DNA of 22,758 nucleotides, from the NCBI GenBank assembly GCA_030620115.1, contig JAUXFG010000058.1:1-22758 (forward strand). Reading direction: 5' to 3'. Under the pieces are notes generated by a model. The model worked only from the letters and a program-made list of their open reading frames with translations, was not told where the DNA came from and made no database searches. A program made the translations under genes and the position numbers. This DNA is from Candidatus Fermentibacterota bacterium. Its GTDB lineage: Bacteria; JAFGKV01. Each line of letters starts with the position of its first letter. Positions within the stretch are counted from its first letter, which is position 1. Positions 14,705-22,720 of the stretch are shown piece by piece.

Positions 14705-16537
14705 ATGAGTTCATCTCAGGTTCGGCCAGGCTCCGCCATATTGGCGAGCCTCTTCGCGTTCGTGCTCTTCGGGAGCGCAATAGCGGAGATCCCTGAGCTC
14801 ATCAGCTACCAGGGGAAAGTGACCGACAGTGGCGGCACACCGGTAGCTGATGGAACCTACGCCATGCGCTTTCGAATCTATGATGCGGTCACCGGGGGCG
14901 CCATGGAGTGGGACAGCTTGAATAGATCGATTGCGGTTTCAGATGGTGTGTTCAATGTGCTTCTAGGCGAAAGCCCACAGCCGACGTTGAATCTACCGTT
15001 CGATGAGGACTACTGGCTGCTGGTGAGGTTCGAGGGGGTGGATCAGTCCCCTCGCCAGCGCCTGACCTCGGCAGGCTACGCCTACATGGCCAGTGGTCTG
15101 GTGCCGGGAACCCTGATCGAGGGATCGGTGGGCTCCTCTACCAGTGGTGCCGTCAAGGCCGTGAACACATCCAGCTCGGGTACCCGTTACGGGGGATACT
15201 TCGAGAGTGAGTCCCCGTCCGGCAAGGGCGTCTACGCCGAAGCGCCCCACACCGGCGTCTACGGCAGGGCCACCGCCACGACCGGCGCCGCATATGGCGG
15301 ATCCTTTGCCAGCAACTCACAGGACGGCAAGGGAATCCACGCCCAAGCGCCCCACACCGGCGTCTACGGCAAGGCCACGGCCACGATCGGCGCCGCATAT
15401 GGCGGATCCTTTGCCAGCAACTCACAGGACGGCAAGGGAATCCACGCCGAAGCTCCCCACACCGGTGTCTATGGCAAGGCCACCGCCACGACGGGCGTCG
15501 TGTACGGGGGATACTTCGAATCCCCGTCCAACCAGGCCTCGGGCATCCGGGCTTTTGCCACTTCCACTACCGGCGATCATGCGACATACGGAGTCTATGG
15601 CAGGAGTTCCGCTTCATGCGACGGGTCGATAGGTGTCTTTGGCTGGTCTTCCTATAACAGCAACTTGGGCGGGACTTACGGTGTGTACGGCAGGAGCGAT
15701 GGCCGGAACGCCACTTCCGCGGAGCCCTACCCCGTCGGCGTCTACGGTCTGGCAAGCAACACCTCGGGCAATGGCGTGGGTGGCTACTTCCAATCCAATG
15801 CGGTCAACGGTGTCGGCGTTGAGGGGCAAGGCAAGAACGTAGGCGTCAGGGGCTTGGCGACCGCAACCTTCGGGACCAACTACGGGCTCAGCGCCTCAGC
15901 GACGTCCGGCTGGGCGGGCTGGTTCGCGGGCAACGTCAATGTCACCGGAACCCTCACCAAGGGCAGCGGCTCCTTCCTGATCGACCATCCGCTCGACCCC
16001 GAGAACAAGCTGCTGAGGCACAACTTCGTCGAATCGCCGGAAAACCTCCTCATTTACAGAGGCACGGTGAAGCTTGGTTCTGACGGTATGGCTTTGGTCG
16101 AGATGCCGGAGTACTTCGAGGCGTTGACGAAGGAGAAGGAGGCGTCGGTACATCTGACGCCGGAGGGCAAGCCGTTCCTCACCGGGTATCGGTGGGGGGC
16201 TGATCACACCGCGTTCACCGCCTACGGCGATCCCAATCGGGAGGTCGCGTGGATGGTCATGGCCGATCGGGACGACCCGGTGATGCACCAACTGGCACGG
16301 CCGGTGGAAGAGGACAAGGGTCCGGACAACAATGTGTGCGACCGGGGCGAGCTGCTCTACCCGACTGCGTACGGCTACCCAAAAACCGCGGGCAGGGACT
16401 ACAAGATCTTCACCCCCGCCAATGTTCATCCTGTGGAAGAGCCGGAGGACTGGCGCACGACGGCGGCAGGGGCGAGCATCGAGCCCGATCGCACGAGCGG
16501 GGACGTGGACGTGATGGAGGTGGGCGATGCGCGATGA
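14705..16537 (+). CDS. Secreted repetitive YGVYG-rich surface protein
   Basis: A signal peptide (SAILASLFAFVLFGSAIA) precedes a domain, residues about 28-145, of the type LISYQGKVTDSGG ... FNVLLG ... RQRLTSAGYAYMA. I know this type from many secreted proteins of FCB-type and environmental bacteria; its function is undefined. Residues about 150-430 repeat the motif G-x-G-[VI]-x-A-x-x-x-T-G-V-Y-G followed by YGG-x-F, suggesting stacked beta-strands in a solenoid or trimeric fibre. The C-terminal part (FLIDHPLDPENKLLRHNFVESPEN, then VEMPEYFEAL and VAWMVMADRDDP) resembles a conserved terminal domain I associate with such fibre-like proteins. Start: AGGAGG lies 6 bases before ATG 14705; an earlier ATG at 14633 has no such site and would spoil the signal peptide. 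Overlaps the next gene by 11 bases. Confidence 0.8.
   Translation: MSSSQVRPGSAILASLFAFVLFGSAIAEIPELISYQGKVTDSGGTPVADGTYAMRFRIYDAVTGGAMEWDSLNRSIAVSDGVFNVLLGESPQPTLNLPFDEDYWLLVRFEGVDQSPRQRLTSAGYAYMASGLVPGTLIEGSVGSSTSGAVKAVNTSSSGTRYGGYFESESPSGKGVYAEAPHTGVYGRATATTGAAYGGSFASNSQDGKGIHAQAPHTGVYGKATATIGAAYGGSFASNSQDGKGIHAEAPHTGVYGKATATTGVVYGGYFESPSNQASGIRAFATSTTGDHATYGVYGRSSASCDGSIGVFGWSSYNSNLGGTYGVYGRSDGRNATSAEPYPVGVYGLASNTSGNGVGGYFQSNAVNGVGVEGQGKNVGVRGLATATFGTNYGLSASATSGWAGWFAGNVNVTGTLTKGSGSFLIDHPLDPENKLLRHNFVESPENLLIYRGTVKLGSDGMALVEMPEYFEALTKEKEASVHLTPEGKPFLTGYRWGADHTAFTAYGDPNREVAWMVMADRDDPVMHQLARPVEEDKGPDNNVCDRGELLYPTAYGYPKTAGRDYKIFTPANVHPVEEPEDWRTTAAGASIEPDRTSGDVDVMEVGDAR
15221..15535 (+). repeat. 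Three 105-bp in-frame tandem repeats
   Basis: Units start at 15221, 15326 and 15431 and each encodes 35 residues beginning GKG[VI]xAxAPHTGVYG. Units 1 and 2 are nearly identical in DNA and their last about 35 bases match exactly. Unit 3 has drifted in its second half. Degenerate copies of the TGVYG and YGG-x-F steps continue for about 400 bases. Confidence 0.9.
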
Positions 16538-17141
16538 AGCGGCGTGTGAACACGGCACGAGGATGCTGAAGCTGTCGGCACTGCTCGTGGTAAGTGTTCT
16601 CTTGCTGTACCCCACGATCGCCTTTGCACAATATGTGGTCGGCCCGTCAGTCATCGCCGGTGGAGGCGCTCGGCTGACGGGCGGCGGCTACGTCATCACC
16701 GGCACGACAGGACAGAGCGCCCCAATTGGCGCTTCAGGTGGGGGCAGCTACATGACCCATCATGGGTTCTGGCATGCGGTGACTGGAGGCGGTGGAGCCT
16801 TGAGTCCCATGGTGTTGGACATTGAGCTGATCAGCGCAACCACGGCGCGGATCTCGTGGCCTGTGGTGAGTGACGCCACTCACTACGACCTCTACCGGAG
16901 TCCTACACCATATTTCCACGCCTCAGGAGCGCCGTGGCAGATAGTAACCCATCCTACGGCACACCGTGATTTCACGGGAGGCATTGGAAACTCGAGCACG
17001 AACTACTTCTTCCTTGGGAAGGCCCGGAATGCCACTCAGGAATCGGTTGAGTCGAACATCGTCGGAGAGTTTGACTATGGGGCAGACATCCCGCTCGTGG
17101 GGTTCGATCTGTCAATGAGAGGTTCGGAAGCAGAACGGTAG
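16527..17141 (+). CDS. Small secreted protein with glycine-rich strand motif and FN3-like domain
   Basis: The signal peptide is LKLSALLVVSVLLLYPTIAFA. The mature N-terminus has the motif SVIAGGGARLTGGGYVITGT followed by GQSAPIGASGGGSYMTHHGFW, a pattern that recurs in secreted proteins of environmental bacteria. An FN3-like domain follows (DIELISATTARISWPVVSDA ... YDLYRSPTPYF ... YFFLGKARNATQESVESN). The end GEFDYGADIP parallels the metalloprotease C-terminus at 7845, then adds LVGFDLSMRGSEAER. GGAGGT lies 5 bases before ATG 16527; ATG 16563, at the signal peptide itself, is an alternative. The overlap with the upstream gene suggests co-translation, and both products may act together at the surface. 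Function unknown. Confidence 0.75.
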   Translation: MRDEAACEHGTRMLKLSALLVVSVLLLYPTIAFAQYVVGPSVIAGGGARLTGGGYVITGTTGQSAPIGASGGGSYMTHHGFWHAVTGGGGALSPMVLDIELISATTARISWPVVSDATHYDLYRSPTPYFHASGAPWQIVTHPTAHRDFTGGIGNSSTNYFFLGKARNATQESVESNIVGEFDYGADIPLVGFDLSMRGSEAER

Positions 17142-17151
17142 TTGGTACGAT

Positions 17152-17201
17152 GCCGAGGCTGAGCTGGCATGAGACTTCCTGCCATGTCAGCAGGCCTCGG
17201 C
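17152..17201 (+). terminator. Hairpin downstream of the 14705-17141 gene pair
   Basis: GCCGAGGC at 17152-17159 pairs with GCCTCGGC at 17194-17201, and the inner segments GCTGGCATG and CATGTCAGC extend the stem. It starts 10 bases after the stop codon. There is no U tract, so it is either a weak terminator or an mRNA 3'-end stabiliser. A second small hairpin, CCCGCC-AGTC-GGCGGG, lies at 17259-17274. Confidence 0.5.
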
Positions 17202-17308
17202 ACAGCCATCCTGCCCGTTCCGATCCCGTGCGCAAACCCTAAGAGGTGAGTGGCGCCACCCGCCAGTCGGCGGGATCATTCATGGAGGAAACTCGGCTCG
17301 GAAATCGA

Positions 17309-17402
17309 CGAGGCTCCCGATGAGGTTTTTGGGACGAGGAAGGGGAAGGATCGTGGAGGGGAAAAGGAAAACATCGAACATTCAACATTCAACGTCGAAG
17401 TT
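17309..17402 (+). repeat. Dispersed 93-bp repeat, copy 2
   Basis: It matches 7735-7827 in the same orientation, beginning near GGCTCCCGATGAGGTTTTTGG and ending CATTCAACGTCGAAGTT. Past its end the sequence continues with purine-rich GGAGGAAGGGGAAG until the orphan sorting-domain frame at 17457. The flanks of the two copies differ, as for independent insertions or recombined fragments. Confidence 0.85.
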
Positions 17403-17456
17403 TGGATGGGAGGAAGGGGAAGTTCGGGAGGAAGTTTCAGGTAAGGAGTACGAGAG

Positions 17457-17753
17457 TTGTCTTCAATGTATCGACTAAGCCAGAACGATCCCAATCCCAT
17501 TAGCAACGGAACAACCATAACCTACGCCTTGCCACGGGCCAGCTACGTTATTCTGGAGGTCTTGAATGGCCGGGGAGAGCGGGTTCGGTTGCTTGTCGAT
17601 GAGATCCAGGAGCCGGGGGACTATGCCGTGCCGTGGGATGGCAAAGACGATCATGATCGTGATACTGACGGTGGATTCTATGTCTGTCGGATGATTGCGC
17701 GCGGGGCAGGAGGCGGGGCGTCCATTCGGAGTTGTGAGATAGTTCGAGTCTAA
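17457..17753 (+). pseudogene. Orphan T9SS type A sorting domain (probable gene remnant)
   Basis: The 98-residue product consists almost only of a sorting domain: LSQNDPNPISNGTTITYALP, VILEVLNGRGERVRLLVDE, VPWDGKDDHD, GGFYVCRMIA and a terminal IRSCEIVRV. It has no signal peptide and no passenger, so it could not be exported by itself. The frame is closed by TAA 13 bases before its TTG start (AAGGAG 8 bases upstream); an ATG at 17466 is the alternative. It lies just after a dispersed repeat. The simplest reading is the 3' end of a larger cargo gene whose front was lost by rearrangement at the repeat. A real small protein cannot be excluded. Confidence 0.7.
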
Positions 17754-17789
17754 TATGGATAGAATATGCTTTCAACGAGGAGGGAGCAG

Positions 17790-19373
17790 ATGAAAACGCC
17801 TCTTGCCATGTGCGCGGCGATATTCATTGCAGTCTTGGCTTACGGATGTTACGGTGAGCTTCTACACAGTGATGATCTGCAGTACCTGGGTGCTTTCCGC
17901 CTGCCGGATGAAGGGGAATATGGATGGAACTATGCAGGATTTGCCGCGACGTTTTATCCTGGGGGCGATCCCACCGGCCCTATCGACGGCTATCCGGGCT
18001 CCATCTTCGCTCTCGGTCACGATCACCTCCAAGAGGTTTCCGAGATAACCATACCTGTCCCCATCATTTCTCCCTCCCAGAATGTCAACGACCTTAACAC
18101 GTCCCAAACTCTGCAGGGCTTTCATGACATCACAGGAGGCATGTTCGGGGATCTCGAGCAACCCACGGCCGGTCTGGCTTACCTGTCGGCCCAGGGCGCC
18201 CAGACGACCGAGAAGCTTCACTTCTGTTGGGGACAGATGCAGAATTCCCAGGACTTCGAGCCGTCCCATGGCTGGTGCGAAATGGATCTCTCAAATCCTC
18301 AACCGGCTGGTCCGTGGTATTTCGATGGCTACACGAACTATACAACATGTGACTACATGTTTGAGATCCCGGAAGCCTGGGCGTCTCAGAATACACCTGG
18401 TCAGCTATTGGTGACGGGACGGTTTCGTATCGGACAGTGGGGAGGGCTAGGGCCGACTCTCTTCGCCTATGGACCCTGGAATGACGGAAATCCACCGGAC
18501 CCGAATTCAACTTTGGAGACGCTCACGCCGCTTCTTCTGTACGGCATACAGATGCCCGGTGCACCGGAGATAGCCACTGATGATTCGATGAAGATGAACC
18601 ATTTCAAAACGGCAGATGACTGGTCAGGCGGGGCGTGGCTCACCAAGGGCAACCGATCGGCAGTGGTTCTGTTGGGGACAAAGGCCCTTGGCAACTCCTG
18701 GTATGGCTTCGCAGACGGTACAGTATGGCCGGAGAAGCCGCCCTATCCCGACGTGCCGCCCTGGCCATATGACGATCGGGGTTACTGGTCGGACAGCACG
18801 AAGACTCAAGTCTTGTTCTTTGATCCCAGCGAATTGGCGGCGGTAGCCGGAGGAGACATTCCGACGTGGGCGCCGCAGCCCTACGATTCTCTTGATATCG
18901 ATGAATATCTATTTGATCCGGTTTTCGATCCCTATCGAGCCAAGTACCATTTTGTTGGGGCGACGTGTTTCGATGGAGCGAACGGGTTCATATACATTTT
19001 TGAACGAAGGGCCGATGAGGAGAAATGCTTGGTTCACGTCTGGAGCATAACGACCGGTTCAGGCACAAACGAGCCTGAGACCGGAGTAACCCCCTTTAAG
19101 CTGCATCAGAACTACCCCAACCCCTTTCGAGCAAGAACCGCGATCTGTTATCAGATTGCGCAACCGATGCATGTGCGGCTCACGATTCTCAACGCCGCTG
19201 ACCAGGTCGTAAAGGAGTTATCAGCTGGGTATCAGAGGCCTGGGGCACACCGTGTGATTTGGGATGGAACCAACCAGCGTGGGATCGCGTTGGCGTCTGG
19301 AGTCTATTTCTGCCGCATTCATGATAGGCGTAACAAGAGTCATGCGGTGAAGCCGATGCTCCTACTTCGATGA
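17790..19373 (+). CDS. Unknown secreted protein with T9SS sorting domain
   Basis: The signal peptide is PLAMCAAIFIAVLAYG. The body (about 25-440) is rich in aromatic residues, with stretches such as LQYLGAFRLPDEGEYGWNYA, GSIFALGHDHLQEVSEITIP and LQGFHDITGGMFGDLEQPTA. They suggest repeated beta-sheet blades, possibly a propeller, but I cannot name the family or an active site. The last about 85 residues are a type A sorting domain: LHQNYPNPFRARTAICYQIA, VRLTILNAADQVVKELSAGY, VIWDGTNQRG and SGVYFCRIHD, ending LLLR. GAGGAGGGAG lies just before ATG 17790; an upstream in-frame ATG at 17766 is less well placed. It stands 36 bases after the orphan sorting domain. Cys at residue 20-21 is not in a good lipobox (AYGC), so lipidation is unlikely. 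Confidence 0.75.
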   Translation: MKTPLAMCAAIFIAVLAYGCYGELLHSDDLQYLGAFRLPDEGEYGWNYAGFAATFYPGGDPTGPIDGYPGSIFALGHDHLQEVSEITIPVPIISPSQNVNDLNTSQTLQGFHDITGGMFGDLEQPTAGLAYLSAQGAQTTEKLHFCWGQMQNSQDFEPSHGWCEMDLSNPQPAGPWYFDGYTNYTTCDYMFEIPEAWASQNTPGQLLVTGRFRIGQWGGLGPTLFAYGPWNDGNPPDPNSTLETLTPLLLYGIQMPGAPEIATDDSMKMNHFKTADDWSGGAWLTKGNRSAVVLLGTKALGNSWYGFADGTVWPEKPPYPDVPPWPYDDRGYWSDSTKTQVLFFDPSELAAVAGGDIPTWAPQPYDSLDIDEYLFDPVFDPYRAKYHFVGATCFDGANGFIYIFERRADEEKCLVHVWSITTGSGTNEPETGVTPFKLHQNYPNPFRARTAICYQIAQPMHVRLTILNAADQVVKELSAGYQRPGAHRVIWDGTNQRGIALASGVYFCRIHDRRNKSHAVKPMLLLR

Positions 19374-19454
19374 GATGTTCGGGTTAGCATCCGCAGATAC
19401 GTTGCCAGAGATGGAATTGGCAGAGACGAGGACGATTTTGGGGTCTTTCCCGGT

Positions 19455-22400
19455 CTATTCGGTCCTAAGAAGATCCTCGGCCACCTGTTCAAGAGTGAGC
19501 CCTCGCCCCTCGGCCAGAATGGCGTCGCGATCACCTGGAAAATCATGTTCAAATAAGTCTGCAAGAGCACGACCAGCTTCCATACTATTCCTATGCTCGA
19601 TTTCCTTCTGCGACGATACGAATGCATAGATCAGTGCTGCTTTGTACTTGTCTCCTCGAGCTTCGAGGAGTCTTCCCGACTCCAAGATGCTGCAAAGAGC
19701 AACAGGAGTGGCCTGGATTCCTACTGCGATCTGGAGAGCTTCCTTGAGTATCACTGCGGACTCTTCCACCTCACCCATCGCCAGCGTAGCACCGCCCAAT
19801 CCATTGAGCGATATCGCCAGGCCTCGCTGAATACCCATCTTGCGAAAACTCTTTATACTCTCAACAAAACGGCGTTTTGCTTCCTCATAGTCGTGTAAAT
19901 CTACAGCTACTTCACCAAGAGCATTCATACAATAGGCGGCTTCCCTCTTCTCACCGATTCCCATCGATAGCGCGACACTATCCTCCAATAGCTTTGTTGC
20001 GTTCTCATATTCACCCAATTGTTGGTAAACATATCCTAGAAGACACAGGCTACGAGCAATGCCGCTATCGCTTCCCACGCCTTTGGCAAACTCAAGGCGT
20101 TCTTGATAGAGCTCCTTGGCCATCTGGTAGTCCCCAAGTACGTATGCTGCATTGCCGACACTGCCCAAAAGAATAGCGATCAATGCCATGTCGCCGATAG
20201 CCCTCGCAACGGAAAGACCCTCTTCGTAATGCTCTTTGGCCTTGAGATAATCACCCTGGGAGTAGACCACATTGCCCAGGCCGTTGAGACACTTCACGAT
20301 GACGCGCAGATACTTGTGTACACGGCTGATCGATAGGCTTTGCTGGAACAGCATATTCGCATCATCGTACTCGCCGAGAAATGCGGCCGTTCCCCCCATG
20401 GTGGCCAGCACATTCGCCTCGGTCCACCGGTCAGCAATTTCCCTGCTCAAGAGCAGACACTGCTCACAGAGCCGCCGTGACTCGTCGTAGTTCCCCTCGC
20501 GTCTCGTGACCTCGGCCAACCCCCACAATGTGAAAGCCATGTCGGTGTGTTTCTTGTTAGTCTCGAAAACAGCCAGGCTCTGCTTCAGCGACTCTCGAGC
20601 ATCGTCGAGTCGACCGAGAAAGAAGTCAAATAGTCCCAGTCGTGCGCGCAATCTCTCCACCGTGATGTCTGTTTCCTTGCTGCTGTATTCATGTGACGGA
20701 TTAGCTCGGATCTTCGTCAACGCATCGCGAAGCATTCTACCGCCTTCTTCCAGCCAACTACGCACCTGATAGAACGAGCTTAGGGTAACAATGGATCTGT
20801 CGATTTTCTTGAGATCCCCGTGATCTATCGCCCACTTCCAGCCTTTGTGAATATTCCCAATCTCCTCCTCTATTTGGTCCAATGCGGACCTCTGGTCTTC
20901 TCCCCGCAACGAGTCCTCTCTCTCGTCCAGGAATGCGGCAAAGCATTGCGCATGAAGATCCTGCAACCGATCCTCGTCTTGGGTCGACTCGGCCAGCTTC
21001 TCCTCAAGATACTGCTCCAGTAGTCTGTGAATCTGATAGCGGCCTAAGGCATCTCTCTGTACTAAGGACTTGTCCACCAATCTCGAAAGGATCGACAAAG
21101 ATGCTCCTGCTACCTTTTCCGCAGCCTTTCTCCCAAAACCACCGCGAAAGACAGAGAGCTTCATGAGTGCTGTTTTTTCCTCTTCTTCCAGGAGTCGCCA
21201 CGAAAGATCGAATGTCGTGCGGATATTCCGATGGTGTTCGGGAACGTCTCGTTCCGTCGTGGCCAAAAAGCCGATGTCTCGTTCCATTTCCTCTGCTATC
21301 TCTCTGCATGAAAGAACCCGCACCCACCCCGAAGCAAGCTCTATCGCCAGGGGCACGCCACACAGCAACCGACATATCCGGACCACAAAAGGCGATTCTT
21401 TCGGAGTGAGCTTGAAATCCGAAGAGACTCTCCTGGCGTTTGCATGGAACAGTTGGACTGATTCACTGACGTGGAGACTTCGATCATCAGACTCATCGGG
21501 CACAGAGAGACCGGAAATCTCGATCACCCGTTCAATGCACAGATGCAAACGCTCTCTGGAAGTGAGCACGATCTTCACGCCGGCGGCGTTCTCAAGAATC
21601 TCCGTGACTATATCAGCGCCTTCCGCCAGCTGGTCGAAATCATCGAGAATCAGTAGCAGTTCTTTCGATCTCAGGTATCTAAGGAGCTGCAACCTTGGCT
21701 CAGGTTTATGGGTATACGCAAATCCCAATGCATTGCCAACTGCCAGAACGATGAACTCAGGGGATCTGACGGGATTCAACGGAACGAAGTAGACTCCGTC
21801 AGGGAATGATCCTATCACCTCTTGAGCGACCTGAAACGCCAATCGGCTCTTACCTATCCCCCCAGGTCCCACGAGTGTGAGCAATCTGTATTGGGGGTTA
21901 GCAAGCATTGTGGCGATACCGGCCATCTCCTCCTCGCGTCCTATAAAGGGGTTGGTCGTAAATGGCAGGCTGGATATAGTTGCCGCAGTCACTGATCCCT
22001 GGCTCCGGTTCTTCTGTGATTCGGATGGAGCCTCCACCGATTCCTCCATGGAATCCAGTACGTCCTCAAGTTGCGCCAGTACTGCCTCCAATTCTTGCAT
22101 CCGCAGATCGCGATCAGTATCCAACATCCGATAGATGAGAGTTGCGAGTTTCTCTGGGGTTTCCGGGCGAAGCGATAGGAGATCAGGAGGCAGAGCTTCG
22201 ATCTCTCCATCCGCCCCGATGTGATCCTGCTGAAACGGAGGGGCGCCCGCGATCATCTCGAAAAGAAGCACACCCAAACACCACACATGTGAGACCGCAT
22301 CCGGCGGGCTGCCGCGCATCACTTCAGGGCTCATATAGGGGAATACGTTCTTCCGGGATTCCGGCGATTGCTTCCCGGGCTCTGCTGCTGAAGGAGTAGA

Positions 22401-22667
22401 GGCAAAGTAAGGCTCCAGAGTCTCCTGCTCTAGAAAGATGTTCTCCGGCTGGAGTTCTCTGTAGAAAAGTTCCTCGTTCTGCGACCGGATCAGCTCACGA
22501 GCTACTGCCGCGCCGATCCTTACGCCTTCTCCTATGTGAAGTCGAGACTCCGCATTCAACAAATCGCGCAGAGTCATCTGGTGTGTTTTGTCTATCGGGT
22601 AACGGTCTCGTTCAGATTCCGGCATAGTGGCGCACTTGGCCCTGTTTGTGTTTTGGGCTGACACCAT
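19455..22667 (-). CDS. Pseudokinase lobe-STAND (NB-ARC-like) NTPase-TPR signalling protein
   Basis: Residues about 31-205 align with the C-lobe of a Ser/Thr kinase, but the N-lobe (glycine loop and ATP-binding Lys) is absent. The catalytic loop is YRELQPENIF (69-78), with Glu in place of the HRD Asp. No DFG is visible. YMSPEVMRG (111-119), VWCLGVLLFEM (128-138) and the final helix (DRDLRMQELEAVL) are kept. The STAND NTPase covers about 240-560: Walker A GPGGIGKS (267-274), Walker B LLLILDDFD, sensor VLTSRERL, CGVPLAIELASG and a winged-helix-like LSVFRGGFG. From about 670 to 1050 are roughly ten TPRs. It is soluble, with no signal peptide. The layout resembles PknK/AfsR-type regulators, in which TPRs sense a signal and ATP-driven oligomerisation follows; the dead kinase part is probably a protein-binding module. 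The stop lies 81 bases from the convergent gene at 19373. A role in transcription control or in phage defence is possible; nothing nearby decides. Confidence 0.9.
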   Translation of the reverse strand: MVSAQNTNRAKCATMPESERDRYPIDKTHQMTLRDLLNAESRLHIGEGVRIGAAVARELIRSQNEELFYRELQPENIFLEQETLEPYFASTPSAAEPGKQSPESRKNVFPYMSPEVMRGSPPDAVSHVWCLGVLLFEMIAGAPPFQQDHIGADGEIEALPPDLLSLRPETPEKLATLIYRMLDTDRDLRMQELEAVLAQLEDVLDSMEESVEAPSESQKNRSQGSVTAATISSLPFTTNPFIGREEEMAGIATMLANPQYRLLTLVGPGGIGKSRLAFQVAQEVIGSFPDGVYFVPLNPVRSPEFIVLAVGNALGFAYTHKPEPRLQLLRYLRSKELLLILDDFDQLAEGADIVTEILENAAGVKIVLTSRERLHLCIERVIEISGLSVPDESDDRSLHVSESVQLFHANARRVSSDFKLTPKESPFVVRICRLLCGVPLAIELASGWVRVLSCREIAEEMERDIGFLATTERDVPEHHRNIRTTFDLSWRLLEEEEKTALMKLSVFRGGFGRKAAEKVAGASLSILSRLVDKSLVQRDALGRYQIHRLLEQYLEEKLAESTQDEDRLQDLHAQCFAAFLDEREDSLRGEDQRSALDQIEEEIGNIHKGWKWAIDHGDLKKIDRSIVTLSSFYQVRSWLEEGGRMLRDALTKIRANPSHEYSSKETDITVERLRARLGLFDFFLGRLDDARESLKQSLAVFETNKKHTDMAFTLWGLAEVTRREGNYDESRRLCEQCLLLSREIADRWTEANVLATMGGTAAFLGEYDDANMLFQQSLSISRVHKYLRVIVKCLNGLGNVVYSQGDYLKAKEHYEEGLSVARAIGDMALIAILLGSVGNAAYVLGDYQMAKELYQERLEFAKGVGSDSGIARSLCLLGYVYQQLGEYENATKLLEDSVALSMGIGEKREAAYCMNALGEVAVDLHDYEEAKRRFVESIKSFRKMGIQRGLAISLNGLGGATLAMGEVEESAVILKEALQIAVGIQATPVALCSILESGRLLEARGDKYKAALIYAFVSSQKEIEHRNSMEAGRALADLFEHDFPGDRDAILAEGRGLTLEQVAEDLLRTE

Positions 22668-22673
22668 TTTGAC

Positions 22674-22702
22674 AGTATAAGAGAGTCATCAGTGGATCAC
22701 AA
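22674..22702 (-). promoter_or_regulatory. Near-consensus sigma70-type promoter placed for a leaderless transcript
   Basis: On the minus strand TTGTGA (22702-22697) and TATACT (22679-22674) are exactly 17 bases apart. The A of the ATG at 22667 is the seventh base after TATACT, the usual start point, so transcription would begin at or within a base or two of the initiation codon. No ribosome site is present before this ATG or before the next in-frame one (22625). Confidence 0.65.
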
Positions 22703-22720
22703 TCTATGATTTGTGGGAAC

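Noticed and set aside
19455-22667. Firm assignment of the STAND protein to phage defence
   Set aside because: No defence effector domain (nuclease, protease, TIR) is fused to it and no defence genes flank it in the window; the broken DruA-transposase is 17 kb away.
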